The translations under genes were made by a program, and so were the position numbers. From positions 1 through 64,000 of the forward strand of contig NZ_JAIXPP010000086.1 of NCBI RefSeq assembly GCF_027486195.1: 64,000 bases of DNA, read 5' to 3'. Of this stretch, positions 8,480 to 18,285 are shown piece by piece (within the stretch, counting starts at the first letter, position 1; the number at the start of each line of letters is the position of its first letter). This stretch comes from Novosphingobium sp. GTDB lineage: Bacteria > Pseudomonadota > Alphaproteobacteria > Sphingomonadales > Sphingomonadaceae. A model generated the notes under the pieces. That model was not told the origin of the DNA. It searched no databases and worked only from the letters and a program-made list of their open reading frames with translations.

Positions 8480-10144
8480 ATGTTTGATTATATCATAGTG
8501 GGTGGGGGATCCGCTGGTTGTTTGCTAGCAGAGCGCTTGTCGGCAAACCCTGACATAAAGGTCTGTCTGCTCGAAGCGGGGCCGCCGGACCGCAGCCCGC
8601 TGATCCACATGCCCATCGGGATCGCGCTTCTTTCCAAGAGCAAGACGCTCAACTGGGCCTACGAGACTGAGCCGCAGCCCAACCTCGGCAACCGGAGACT
8701 GTTCTGGCCGCGTGGAAAGACACTCGGCGGCTCAAGCTCGATCAATGCAATGGTCTATATCCGTGGTCATCGCGAGGACTATGACGCCTGGGGAGAGGCG
8801 GCCGACCCAATCTGGTCCTTCGATAATGTCCTTCCGTTGTTCAAGGCGATGGAGGCGAACGAGCGATTCGGATCCGACGCGCACCACGGCGGTTATGGCG
8901 AGCTTCATGTCAGCGATCTTCGGACCGTCAACCGGCTGAGCGAAGCATTCGTGGAGGCTGGGCAAGAAGCGCAGTATTCGCACAACGCCGATTTCAATGG
9001 CGACACGCAGGATGGGATCGGCTTCTACCAGGTTACGCAACGCAAAGGGCGGCGTTGGAGTTCCGCCCGAGCCTTTCTGTCAGGCGCAAAAGGGCGGCCT
9101 AATCTCCGAATAGTAACCGGAGCGCGGGCAACGCGGATCATTCTGGAAGGGCGCAAAGCTGTCGGGGTGACCTATGCGTCGGGTGACAAGCTCACCGACC
9201 TGCGCACCAGGGGCGAGGTCATTCTGTCGGGCGGTGCGATCAATTCACCACAGTTGCTGATGCTTTCCGGCATCGGCGACGCGGCAGAATTAGGGGTGTT
9301 CGGCATTCCGGTCGTCGTCGATCTGCCGGCGGTTGGAAAAAACCTGCAAGATCATCTCGACATCACGATCATGCACGAGGCGAGCGATCGCACGCCGATC
9401 GGGGTTGCCCCATCATTCATCCCGCGAGCGCTGGCTGGCGCATTATCCTATGTGTTCCAGAGGCGGGGGTTTCTGACGAGCAACGTTGCCGAATCCGGCG
9501 GATTCGTCAAAAGCTCACCCTCACAAAGTCGCCCGAACCTGCAGTTTCACTTCCTTCCTACTCTGCTGAAGGACCACGGCCGCCAGATCGCCTTCGGCTA
9601 TGGCTACACGTTGCATGTCTGCGATCTGTTGCCGAAGAGCCGGGGACGGATCGGGCTAAAGAGCCGGAATCCGCTCGACGATCCCTTGATCGATCCCGCC
9701 TATCTCTCGGCTCCCGAAGACATCGAGACGATGGTCTGGGCGGTAAGGATCGGGCGTCAGATCCTGTCGGCGCCGTCGATAGCGACCTTTTCGAAACGCG
9801 AGCTGGTTCCCGGATCGTCAATCGAGAGCGAAGCTGACGTCATAGCGGACATCCGCCATCGGGCCGAAACGATCTACCACCCGGTTGGGACATGCCGGAT
9901 GGGAAGAGATCCGCATTCCGTCGTCGATCCGGCGTTGCGCGTCCGCGGGGTGGAGGGCCTTCGTGTCGTCGATGCCTCCATCATGCCCACCCTCGTCGCC
10001 GGGAACACCAACGCGCCAACGATGATGATCGCGGAACGGGCCGCCGAACTCATTCTCGGGAAAACAAGGCTCATGGCGGGCACGGAGGAGGGATCATCCT
10101 CCACCGTATCGCTAGGTGCCAGGCAGCGAAGTCAGGTCGGATGA
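8480..10144 (+). CDS. alkJ: GMC-family alcohol dehydrogenase AlkJ
   Basis: This is a 554-residue FAD-dependent glucose-methanol-choline oxidoreductase, the family of GPo1 AlkJ, which oxidises 1-alkanols to aldehydes and passes electrons to the respiratory quinone pool. Visible are the N-terminal FAD motif VGGGSAG (7-13), the GMC signature [19 protein letters not shown], the second signature [15 protein letters not shown] and the catalytic His in [10 protein letters not shown] (His467), followed by [13 protein letters not shown]. The last 30 or so residues are low in structure. It lies between alkH and alkL in the same orientation. Confidence 0.93.
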   Translation: MFDYIIVGGGSAGCLLAERLSANPDIKVCLLEAGPPDRSPLIHMPIGIALLSKSKTLNWAYETEPQPNLGNRRLFWPRGKTLGGSSSINAMVYIRGHREDYDAWGEAADPIWSFDNVLPLFKAMEANERFGSDAHHGGYGELHVSDLRTVNRLSEAFVEAGQEAQYSHNADFNGDTQDGIGFYQVTQRKGRRWSSARAFLSGAKGRPNLRIVTGARATRIILEGRKAVGVTYASGDKLTDLRTRGEVILSGGAINSPQLLMLSGIGDAAELGVFGIPVVVDLPAVGKNLQDHLDITIMHEASDRTPIGVAPSFIPRALAGALSYVFQRRGFLTSNVAESGGFVKSSPSQSRPNLQFHFLPTLLKDHGRQIAFGYGYTLHVCDLLPKSRGRIGLKSRNPLDDPLIDPAYLSAPEDIETMVWAVRIGRQILSAPSIATFSKRELVPGSSIESEADVIADIRHRAETIYHPVGTCRMGRDPHSVVDPALRVRGVEGLRVVDASIMPTLVAGNTNAPTMMIAERAAELILGKTRLMAGTEEGSSSTVSLGARQRSQVG

Positions 10145-10228
10145 ACGGGCATTCCGACGGCTGATCTGGCCGACAAATTACAGACGACGTCCTGCAGTGG
10201 CGGCGCATCACAAGGAGAGGAGAATAAC

Positions 10229-10915
10229 ATGACCTTCATTCGTAAGCCTGCGGATCCAACGGCTTTGCCGCTTGCCGGAGCATTGTTCCTACTGAGTGCC
10301 GTTCTTGCCACGCCCGCTTCCGCGCAGGACTCGCCGAAACTGAAGCGATGGGCTGTCACTGTGAATGCGACCGAGGTTTTTGTGGATGAGAACGCCCCGA
10401 ACATCACTCTGGCGGGCGCACCTCTACCCGGCTCTAACGTGCGAATTGGAAACGCGACTACGCCGACTCTGGACGTCGGGTATTTTTTTACGCCGAACAT
10501 CGCCGCCAATGTGTTTTTGGGGGTGCCCGCACCTGCCGAAATCGACGGCACCGGCAGCATCGGACCGCTCGGGACACTGGCCAAGGTCCATTATGGACCA
10601 GTAATCCTTTCGGCTCAGTATCATTTCAATAGCCAGGGCAAGCTTCATCCCTATGTGGGAGTAGGCGTCGGCCGTGTCCTGTTCTTCAACAAGCACGACG
10701 GAGCATTGAGCGATTTCAACATCCGCGACAGTTGGGCGCCGACTGGGCAATTGGGCGTTCGGTACGAACTCAATAAATCATGGATGCTGAACGCTGACGT
10801 TCGGTATGTTCCATTCTCCACGCACGCGTCAGGTTCGCTAGGTGGAGCGCCCGCGCTGACCCGGCTCGACATCGATCCCATTCTGACGAGCGTTGGGGTT
10901 ACCCTTCGTTTTTGA
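10229..10915 (+). CDS. alkL: OmpW-family outer-membrane alkane channel AlkL
   Basis: This 228-residue OmpW-type eight-stranded beta barrel has a Sec signal peptide ending in TPASAQD (cleavage after about residue 33). The mature chain shows alternating hydrophobic strands, the family core GPVILSAQYHF...HPYVGVGVG and a C-terminal Phe (VGVTLRF) needed for outer-membrane assembly. GPo1 AlkL helps medium-chain alkanes and esters cross the outer membrane. A strong AAGGAGAGGAG ribosome site precedes the ATG. It is the last gene of the alkBGHJL set, and a 243-bp lower-GC gap separates it from the next gene. Confidence 0.9.
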   Translation: MTFIRKPADPTALPLAGALFLLSAVLATPASAQDSPKLKRWAVTVNATEVFVDENAPNITLAGAPLPGSNVRIGNATTPTLDVGYFFTPNIAANVFLGVPAPAEIDGTGSIGPLGTLAKVHYGPVILSAQYHFNSQGKLHPYVGVGVGRVLFFNKHDGALSDFNIRDSWAPTGQLGVRYELNKSWMLNADVRYVPFSTHASGSLGGAPALTRLDIDPILTSVGVTLRF

Positions 10916-11158
10916 ATATATATTCGAATACATCGCATGGAAAACTATATGTTGACCCTAATGATGCACCGCCCATTGCGTATCCCGCAGGTCATTCAAC
11001 ATATGACGGAGTAAAATGACGATGGTGGAATTGTTGCCTAGTCGATCTAAGGGGGTTGTCAATGGTCTGGGTGAGGAGGCACAGGCCGTCACCTTTAAGA
11101 TTTGATTTGTGCTCGCCCCGGCAAGCCCCTGCGAAACTGATCTTCCGAGAATGATACT

Positions 11159-12919
11159 ATGACTATTTATACCGCTCCCGTCGCGGATATCTCCTTCCTG
11201 CTGCGGCGGGTGTTCGGCTTCGACGCGATCATGGCCAGCCTACCTGGCTATGAGGAGGTGAATACAGAGCTCGCCGTCACTATTATGGAGGAGGCTGGCA
11301 AGTTCGCAACCAGTGTACTGGAGCCGCTGAACCGCCCAGGTGACGAGGAGGGCTGCACGCTCGAAAACGGTGTCGTCACCACCCCCAGCGGCGTTGCTGC
11401 CGCTTACCTCGCTTTCGCGGAGGCTGGCTGGTGCTCGCTCTCGGGCGACCCTGCCTATGGTGGCCAGGGTCTGCCGCGGGTGCTACAGATTCTGCTCGAC
11501 GAGATATTGTCCTCGGCCAACCTGTCCTTCGGACTGTTTCCCGGCCTCACCCGCGGGGCGGCAGAAGCCATCGGCCATCATGCTTCAGCGGAATTGAAGG
11601 CAGCCTTCCTGCCGAAGATGATCTCCGGCGAGTGGACTGGCGCCATGGCGCTGACGGAGTCCTCCGCCGGAACCGACCTTGGCTTGCTTTCGACCCGGGC
11701 CGTGCCGAACGCTGACGGCTCCTTCGCTATCACCGGCACGAAGATTTTCATTTCCTCCGGCGATCAGGATTTCGGCGGCAACATCGTCCATCTGGTGCTT
11801 GCCCGCCTGCCGGACGCGCCCAAGGGCGTGAAAGGCATCAGCCTGTTCCTCGCCCCGAAATTCCTGGTGAATGCCGACGGCAGCCTTGGTGCACGCAATT
11901 CCATGAGCGTCGGTGCACTGGAGCGCAAGATGGGCATTCATGCGCAGCCCACCTGTTTGATGAACTATGATGGCGCTACCGGCTGGCTGGTGGGACAGCC
12001 GGGCCGCGGACTGAATGCCATGTTCACTATGATGAACGCGGAACGGCTGTTCGTCGGCATCCAGGGCCTCGGCATCGCCGAAGCAGCCAATCAGAAGGCC
12101 GTCGCCTATGCCAAGGAGCGCCTGCAGGGCGGCGGCAGCGACGGCACGCCAGGCCCAGTGGCAATTATCGACCATCCCGACGTGCGCAAGATGCTGCTGT
12201 CGGGGCGCGCCTTCGCCGAAGGCGCGCGCGCCCTCGCGATATGGACGGCGCTGCAGATGGATATCGCCGACCGCCATACGGATGCCGCAGTGCGAAAGGA
12301 GGCTGACCTCCTCGTGGCGCTCATGACGCCGGTGGTAAAGGCCGCCTTCACCGATTTCGGCTTCGAGACCGCGGTGGCCTCCCAGCAGGTGCTGGGGGGG
12401 CACGGCTACATCCGCGAATGGGGAATGGAGCAGTATGTGCGCGATGCCCGCATCGCCCAGATCTACGAAGGCACCAATGGCGTTCAGGCCATGGACCTCG
12501 TGGGACGCAAGCTCGCCCTCGACGGCGGCACGCTGACCCAACGCTTCTTCGCCCTGATCCGCGCAGAACTCGACGCCGCGCTGCCAACCGCCGGTGAAGG
12601 GCTGGTGGCGCCCGTGGCGCAAGCCCTGGCGCGGCTGGAGCGGGTGACGCAGCGCCTCGCCGGGAGTGGCGGTGGAGCGGAACTGGGTGCGGCGGCCACT
12701 GACTATCTGCGCCTGTTCGCTCTCGTCTCCTTCGGCTGGATGTGGGTGCGCATGGCCGCCGCCGTGCCGGCCCTGGACGAGGCGACGGCTGTGGAAGTGC
12801 GCAAGACCGCCCTTGCCCGCTTCTTCGTAGAGCGCATGCTGCCGCAGACGCTCGGCCTGGAAGCCGCACTCGCCAGCGGCGCGTCCTCGCTCATGGCGCT
12901 CGACGCCGACGCCTTTTGA
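11159..12919 (+). CDS. Acyl-CoA dehydrogenase (large, DmdC-like subfamily)
   Basis: This is a 586-residue flavin acyl-CoA dehydrogenase. N-terminal and middle domains show AMALTESSAGTDLG (FAD-binding region) and KIFISSGDQD. The C-terminal helical domain has QVLGGHGYIREWGMEQYVRDARIAQIYEGTNGVQAMDLVGRKL, which includes the catalytic Glu of IYEGTNG near residue 437. The extra C-terminal extension past RKL is typical of the roughly 590-residue DmdC/long-chain subfamily, distinct from short ACADs. It introduces the alpha,beta double bond in acyl-CoA, the first beta-oxidation step after AlkK. It is absent from the GPo1 alk operon. A 65-bp gap to alkK suggests a two-gene unit. True substrate chain length is unknown. 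Confidence 0.88.
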   Translation: MTIYTAPVADISFLLRRVFGFDAIMASLPGYEEVNTELAVTIMEEAGKFATSVLEPLNRPGDEEGCTLENGVVTTPSGVAAAYLAFAEAGWCSLSGDPAYGGQGLPRVLQILLDEILSSANLSFGLFPGLTRGAAEAIGHHASAELKAAFLPKMISGEWTGAMALTESSAGTDLGLLSTRAVPNADGSFAITGTKIFISSGDQDFGGNIVHLVLARLPDAPKGVKGISLFLAPKFLVNADGSLGARNSMSVGALERKMGIHAQPTCLMNYDGATGWLVGQPGRGLNAMFTMMNAERLFVGIQGLGIAEAANQKAVAYAKERLQGGGSDGTPGPVAIIDHPDVRKMLLSGRAFAEGARALAIWTALQMDIADRHTDAAVRKEADLLVALMTPVVKAAFTDFGFETAVASQQVLGGHGYIREWGMEQYVRDARIAQIYEGTNGVQAMDLVGRKLALDGGTLTQRFFALIRAELDAALPTAGEGLVAPVAQALARLERVTQRLAGSGGGAELGAAATDYLRLFALVSFGWMWVRMAAAVPALDEATAVEVRKTALARFFVERMLPQTLGLEAALASGASSLMALDADAF

Positions 12920-12984
12920 AGATCTGGCCGAGACGACCGACGCCCGGAACCCACGCACAAGCACCAAATAATCGGAGGGAAACA

Positions 12985-14643
12985 ATGCTCGGAACCATGA
13001 TGGACGTGCCGCTGCTGGTGTCAGGGATACTGAGGCATGCTGAGGCGTATCACGGTGACGCCGAAGTCGTATCCGCCACGATGGAAGGCGGCCTCCACCG
13101 CTACACCTACGCGGACCTCGCCCGGCGCAGCCGACAGCTCGCGAGTGCGCTCGCGCGCATGGGTCTGGAGACCGGAGACCGCGTCGGCACGCTGGCGTGG
13201 AACGACTATCGGCACATGGAACTGTATTACAGCGTGTCCGGGTCCGGCTTCGTGTGCCACACCATCAACCCACGGCTATTCCGCGAGCAGATAGCCTACA
13301 TCATCGAGCATGCTGGTGACAGCGTGCTGTTCTTCGACCTCACCTTCCTGCCCGTCATCGAGGAACTGGCGGACCAGTTGAATGGCCTGAAGGCGGTGGT
13401 GGCGATGACAGACACAGCGCACATGCCTGAATCCGACATCCTCGCGCAGAAGCTGCCAGACCTGAAGTGCTACGAGACCCTCATCGACGGCGAGCAGGAC
13501 AGCTTCGACTGGCCAAGCTTCGACGAGAACACTGCCTCCGGCCTGTGCTACACCTCGGGCACCACGGGTGACCCCAAGGGCGTGCTCTATTCCCACCGCT
13601 CCAGCGTGCTGCACGCTATGGCCATCACTGCGCCGGATGCGCTGGGGCTCTCTGCCAATGACGTGGTGTGCCCCATCGTCCCCATGTTCCATGTAAATGC
13701 ATGGGGCCTGCCCTTTGCAGTGCCCATGGTGGGCGCCAAGCTGGTACTGCCCGGCGCGCGGCTCGACGGGGCGAGCCTGTACGCATTGTTCGAGGCGGAG
13801 GGCGTCTCGTCCACCGCCGGCGTGCCCACCGTGTGGCTCGGCCTCTTGGATTGGATGGACGGCCACGCCAAAGAGTTTACCTCTCTCAAGCGGGTGATCA
13901 TCGGCGGGTCGGCGGTACCAGCCATCATGATCAGTCGATTTCACCACAAGGGGGTGGAGGTGCGACAGGCCTGGGGCATGACGGAGACCAGCCCTCTGGG
14001 CCTTTCCGCGGCGCTGAAGCCCAAGCACCGTCTCCTGCCCGCAGAGGATCGTTTGGCGCTGGAATGCAAGCAGGGCCGGCCGGTGTTCGGCATGGAGTTC
14101 CGTGTGGTCGGCGGCGAAGGGCGCGAGGTGACGCACGATGGCAGGAGCTTCGGCTCGATGCTGGTGCGTGGACCGTGGGTGGCCGCGGCCTATTTCAACG
14201 CCGCCGCTGGCTCCGCCCACGAGCAGTATCCAGGCTGGTTCGACACCGGCGACGTGGTGACCATAGACAAGGACGGTTTCATCCAGATTGTCGACCGCAC
14301 CAAGGACGTTGTGAAATCCGGTGGCGAGTGGATCTCCTCAATCGATCTGGAAAACATCGCCCAAGCTCACCCAGCCATAAAGGAGGCGGCCATCGTCGCC
14401 CGGCCGGACACCCGTTGGGGAGAGCGCCCGGTGCTGGTGGCAGTGCTGAAGCCCGGTGCCGAATTTAGCCGTGCCGAAATGCGTGCCCATTACAAGGGCA
14501 AGACCTCCAAGTGGTGCGTGCCGGATGATCTTATCATCGTTGACGAACTGCCGCACACCGCCACCGGCAAGCTCTCCAAAAAGGACATCCGGCAAATTGT
14601 ATTGGAAGACCCTCGTACCTTTTCCTCGGAGTGGCGAACATGA
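12985..14643 (+). CDS. alkK: Medium-chain acyl-CoA synthetase AlkK-like
   Basis: This 552-residue AMP-forming acyl-CoA ligase resembles GPo1 AlkK (about 546) in order and motifs: [22 protein letters not shown], the P-loop [10 protein letters not shown] equivalent ([16 protein letters not shown]), [43 protein letters not shown] and a C-terminal [11 protein letters not shown] that contains the catalytic Lys. It activates the fatty acids made by AlkH. A strong GGAGGGAAA site precedes ATG 12985; the open frame further upstream overlaps the acyl-CoA dehydrogenase and is not used. The stop codon coincides with the edge of an IS630 remnant, so the last residues ([12 protein letters not shown]) may not be the ancestral C-terminus. 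Confidence 0.92.
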   Translation: MLGTMMDVPLLVSGILRHAEAYHGDAEVVSATMEGGLHRYTYADLARRSRQLASALARMGLETGDRVGTLAWNDYRHMELYYSVSGSGFVCHTINPRLFREQIAYIIEHAGDSVLFFDLTFLPVIEELADQLNGLKAVVAMTDTAHMPESDILAQKLPDLKCYETLIDGEQDSFDWPSFDENTASGLCYTSGTTGDPKGVLYSHRSSVLHAMAITAPDALGLSANDVVCPIVPMFHVNAWGLPFAVPMVGAKLVLPGARLDGASLYALFEAEGVSSTAGVPTVWLGLLDWMDGHAKEFTSLKRVIIGGSAVPAIMISRFHHKGVEVRQAWGMTETSPLGLSAALKPKHRLLPAEDRLALECKQGRPVFGMEFRVVGGEGREVTHDGRSFGSMLVRGPWVAAAYFNAAAGSAHEQYPGWFDTGDVVTIDKDGFIQIVDRTKDVVKSGGEWISSIDLENIAQAHPAIKEAAIVARPDTRWGERPVLVAVLKPGAEFSRAEMRAHYKGKTSKWCVPDDLIIVDELPHTATGKLSKKDIRQIVLEDPRTFSSEWRT

Positions 14644-14855
14644 GAACGGATTACTTGCAACGTTTGGTGTCCGCGCCTGACGGCGGCGATGTTTGATCGG
14701 AATCGGCTTTCTAGACGAAGGGGTGCGGGTCATAGGTGTTGTTCCGAGATAAAACAGTTGATGGCGTCCTGCAGATCGACGACGGAGTGGAATATGCCGT
14801 TTTTCAACCGCCGTCGGGTGAGCTTGGCATAGAAGCGTTCGACAGCATTGAGCCA
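14641..14855 (-). pseudogene. Degenerate IS630-family transposase C-terminus
   Basis: Read on the minus strand from 14855, WLNAVERFYAKLTRRRLKNG and FHSVVDLQDAI match the conserved C-terminal block of IS630 transposases (WLNAVEGFFAKLTRRRLKRGVF). It then needs frame changes to reach DPHPFV-stop-KADSD and [17 protein letters not shown], where the family has a Trp codon in place of the stop. The fragment therefore has at least one nonsense change and frame breaks. It fills most of the 360-bp gap between alkK and the RND pump and marks the right end of the alk island. Confidence 0.75.
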
Positions 14856-15003
14856 TGAGCAAACGTTAGCAAATCCTATCCCGGTTTCCACCAACCCGGC
14901 CGCAGGCCAGTCAGTGTCTCCCTCAATCCGAGCGCTTGGTGGTCAGTTCGTATCAATTGCCGGATTTGCCGGTGACGACGCGCCATCGAAGATCCGGGGT
15001 GCT

Positions 15004-18000
15004 TCATATCCGCAAGAACCTCTCGTAAAGAAGGGGTACGACAAAGATGGTGAGCGCGGTCGAGGCAAGCGTACCGAAGATAAGCGAGATGGCGAGGCCG
15101 CCGAACACGGGGTCGGGAAGCATGATGGCCGAGCCCAGCACAATGGCAAGCGTAGTCAGCAGGATCGGGCGCAGGCGCACGGCGCCGGCCATGCGGGCAG
15201 CCTCCGCGAGAGGCATGCCATGCTTCTGGTTGTCCTGAATGAAGTCGATAATGAGCAGCGAGTTACGGATCACCACGCCGGAGAGTGCGATGATGCCGAC
15301 GATCGAGGTCGCGGAGAAGTCGGTACCCAGCAGCCAGTGCCCCGGAAAGATACCAATGATCCCGAGTGGCACAGCGGACATCGCGATCAGCGGAATGAGG
15401 AACGACTTGTAATAGGCGACGAGCAGGAAATAGACTGCGGTCAGCGCAGCGCCGAGCGCCATCAGCATGTCGCGGTAGATATCGAGCGTCATGCGCATTT
15501 CACCATTCCAAAGAAGTTGGTAGCCGTTGATGATATCAGGCGCGGCCTCGCTGAGGCTGAGATTACCGATGGCGAGTGGCTGGCCGTCGGGCGCGTGCAT
15601 CCTGGACAAGCGGCGGTTAAGATCGAGCACGGCATAGACCGGCACGCTGTGCGAGAGTTCTCCCCCGATGAAGATCACGCGCTCATTGTCCTTACGCTGG
15701 ATCGGCTTGTCGGCCTCGGTCGGAGTGCGTCGGACGAGTTCGGCCAACGGAATCTGACGTCCCTCCCGACCGGTCACATAGAGACCCTCGAGTTGGGACG
15801 GCGCAGGCTGCTCTGCTCGCGGCACATAGGCCCGGATCGGAACGGGATTGCGCTCAGGATCGATATGCGCGCGCCCGACTACCTGACCATCGTAGACGAG
15901 GCCCAGGACATTAGCGATATCCGCGGCCGATACGCCGGAAAGTGCCGCTTTTTCACGGTCTGGCACGAAGCGCCATTGCGCCACGTCGGTGGGCTCGCTG
16001 TTTGAGATATCGACCATGTCGTAGGTCTTGGCAAACTCGGCTTCGACCTGTTTAGCCAGTCGACGCAGGCCTACCAGATCCTCGCCGTGTAACTCCGCCA
16101 ATACCGTGGCGCGCACAGGCGGCCCCGGCGGATCTTCGACCAGCCTCACCTGGGCGCCCGGATAACGGGCACGGATGGCATCGACCTTCGTGCGCAACTC
16201 GCGAACAAGCATGATCGAACTTTCCGAACGATGTTGCTTGTCCACAAGGTTGACGCGGATTTCGGCGACATTCTCGCCCGTTCGAAGCGAGCTGCCCTGC
16301 ATCAGCCCATTGAAATCCGGGACGCCGGCCTGTCCGATCCAGTTCTGATAGTTCGTCACCAGCGGATCAGCGGCAAGAAGTCCGTCGATCTCATGGACCA
16401 TCCTGGCCGTGTTTTCGACCGGGCTGGCTTCGACCATGGTGATGACGATGTTGAAGGTGTTCTTGTTGTCCTTGGGCAGAAAGCCCATGGCGACGCCGAG
16501 CGGGGGCACTGGCCCGCCCACGCCGGATGGGCGGATGAACTGCCAACCGCCTTGCGCCGCCGATAGGAGCAGAGCGAGGATTGCACCGATCATCAGGGCC
16601 CGGCGCGCGCTCGAACGCTCCTGCAACGGCTTGATCAGCCAGAGATAGACGTCCCGCAACTTGTCGGGCTTGCGCTCCTCATGGGTGTTTGCCTCTGATT
16701 CTGCCTCGCTTCCATCATCCAATATGCCGCCGGTCGGAGCCGGTCGCTTGACCCAGCGGTTCGCCGCCCATGGGGTGACGATATAGGCGACGACGATGGA
16801 GGCGAGCATCGCGATCGGGACATTGTAGGCGATGGGGTAGAAATAATCGCCAGCCATGCCGGTCACGAGCAGCAGCGCCGCGAACACCAGCATCACGGCA
16901 AAGGTCGCGAGATTGGTGGCGCCGCCGATTTCGTTGGTGGCGAGGACGGTCACGTCCTCCTTCGCGGCCGTAGAGTGGCCATGATAATGGCGGTGGATGT
17001 TCTCGATGACGACGATCGACGCATCGACCAGCAAGCCCAGCGCCAGGATCAGCGCGAACAGAGTGATGCGGTTGATCGTCACCCCGCCAAGCAGATCGGC
17101 GCCAAGGGTGATCGAGAAGATGACGGGCACCGTCACCGAAACGATCAGCGCCTCGCGCCAGCCGAGGAACAGCAGCATGATGAAGCTGACGGTGATGAGC
17201 GCGATCGCCAGATGCTCCATCAGCCCGTCGACGGCCTCGTCGGCTTTCTGGCCGTCGTCCCGGGTGGTGACGACATGGACCGCGCGGGGGATGAAGCTCG
17301 CCTGCATCCGTTCGACTCGGTTGGCCACGGCTTCGGACACGGTGACGGCATTCTCACCCTTTTTCTTCGCCACGGCGATGGTGACCGCGGGCATTTCGCC
17401 TTCGCCCAGCTTGGCGCGAGGGTCGCCAGCCGCGAAGGCGAAGCGGCTGAGATGCATGATCTCGTCGCGCGGGCCGTCCGACACCGTGGCGACATCGCCG
17501 ATCTTGATCGTGCGGCCGTTGCGCACGCCGATCACCAAGTCACGAACCGCTGCCGCCGATCCCAGTTCGCCGGCATAGCGTAGTCGTTCGAGTTTGCCCG
17601 CCTCCACCGGTCCCGACAGGTTAAGGCCTACATCGGAGGCGGCCAACGCTCCACGCGCTTCGGCGAGCGATATCGAGAAGGCTTGGAGCCGGACCGGATC
17701 GAAGGCGACATCAATCTCGCGGTTGCGGCCACCATAGACGGACACCACCGAGACGCCTGGCGTGCTCCGAAGCCGTTCGGCCACCGAATCCGCCAGTCGC
17801 TTGAGTCCGTAATCGTCATAGGTGGGGGAAGCGAGCGTCACGGTGACGATGGGCACGTCGTCGGCGTCGACGGCCTGGATCAACGGGATACCCGCGTCCG
17901 CTGGAAGCCGGCCACGGTTGGCGATCACCCGGTTGTAAAGCTTGACCAGCGAATCTTCGGGCGGCTGGCCGACCTTGAACTGGACCTGCACCATGCCGAC

Positions 18001-18285
18001 GCCGGGCTGGGCCACGCCATAGCTGTGATCGACGCCGGTCATTTCGCTGAGCACGCCTTCGAGTGGAGCGACCACCAGCCGGTCCACCTCCTCGGCAGTC
18101 GCGCCAGGCAGCGCCACTGTCACCATCGCGCCCGGTACCACGATTTGGGGATTTTCCTCGCGCGGGGTCAGCGCTACGGCCAGCGTTCCCAGCAGCAGCG
18201 AGGCGAGCAGGAAGACGATGGTCAGCTTGGAAGTGATGAACGTCTTTGCGAGGCGGCCCGCGAGATTGAGCGGGGCTTCTGTCAT
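15004..18285 (-). CDS. RND efflux transporter, inner-membrane permease
   Basis: This 1093-residue AcrB-superfamily pump has the typical 12 membrane spans in two halves with two large periplasmic loops. It shows REENPQI after TM1, ALGLLVDASIVVIENIHRH in TM4 and a second-half TSIVGIIALSGVVIRNSLLI. The TM4 motif keeps one Asp (VDAS), where AcrB has two adjacent ones (VDDA); AcrB-type and metal-type pumps differ here, so the substrate cannot be called. Its start overlaps the stop of the adaptor gene by four bases (ATGA), indicating translational coupling. It forms the TetR-adaptor-permease operon, with an outer-membrane factor divergent from tetR. Export of hydrophobic compounds from alkane metabolism is possible but unproven. 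Confidence 0.9.
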   Translation of the reverse strand: MTEAPLNLAGRLAKTFITSKLTIVFLLASLLLGTLAVALTPREENPQIVVPGAMVTVALPGATAEEVDRLVVAPLEGVLSEMTGVDHSYGVAQPGVGMVQVQFKVGQPPEDSLVKLYNRVIANRGRLPADAGIPLIQAVDADDVPIVTVTLASPTYDDYGLKRLADSVAERLRSTPGVSVVSVYGGRNREIDVAFDPVRLQAFSISLAEARGALAASDVGLNLSGPVEAGKLERLRYAGELGSAAAVRDLVIGVRNGRTIKIGDVATVSDGPRDEIMHLSRFAFAAGDPRAKLGEGEMPAVTIAVAKKKGENAVTVSEAVANRVERMQASFIPRAVHVVTTRDDGQKADEAVDGLMEHLAIALITVSFIMLLFLGWREALIVSVTVPVIFSITLGADLLGGVTINRITLFALILALGLLVDASIVVIENIHRHYHGHSTAAKEDVTVLATNEIGGATNLATFAVMLVFAALLLVTGMAGDYFYPIAYNVPIAMLASIVVAYIVTPWAANRWVKRPAPTGGILDDGSEAESEANTHEERKPDKLRDVYLWLIKPLQERSSARRALMIGAILALLLSAAQGGWQFIRPSGVGGPVPPLGVAMGFLPKDNKNTFNIVITMVEASPVENTARMVHEIDGLLAADPLVTNYQNWIGQAGVPDFNGLMQGSSLRTGENVAEIRVNLVDKQHRSESSIMLVRELRTKVDAIRARYPGAQVRLVEDPPGPPVRATVLAELHGEDLVGLRRLAKQVEAEFAKTYDMVDISNSEPTDVAQWRFVPDREKAALSGVSAADIANVLGLVYDGQVVGRAHIDPERNPVPIRAYVPRAEQPAPSQLEGLYVTGREGRQIPLAELVRRTPTEADKPIQRKDNERVIFIGGELSHSVPVYAVLDLNRRLSRMHAPDGQPLAIGNLSLSEAAPDIINGYQLLWNGEMRMTLDIYRDMLMALGAALTAVYFLLVAYYKSFLIPLIAMSAVPLGIIGIFPGHWLLGTDFSATSIVGIIALSGVVIRNSLLIIDFIQDNQKHGMPLAEAARMAGAVRLRPILLTTLAIVLGSAIMLPDPVFGGLAISLIFGTLASTALTIFVVPLLYERFLRI

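Noticed and set aside
12742..12984. N-terminal extension of AlkK
   Set aside because: The extension overlaps the upstream dehydrogenase in another frame, while a strong GGAGGGAAA site precedes ATG 12985.
11585..12985. 466-codon minus-strand frame
   Set aside because: Antisense to the acyl-CoA dehydrogenase; no recognisable motif.
16975..17583. Plus-strand frame of 202 codons rich in Asp, Arg and His
   Set aside because: It is the complement of the RND permease gene; the composition is typical of an antisense shadow.
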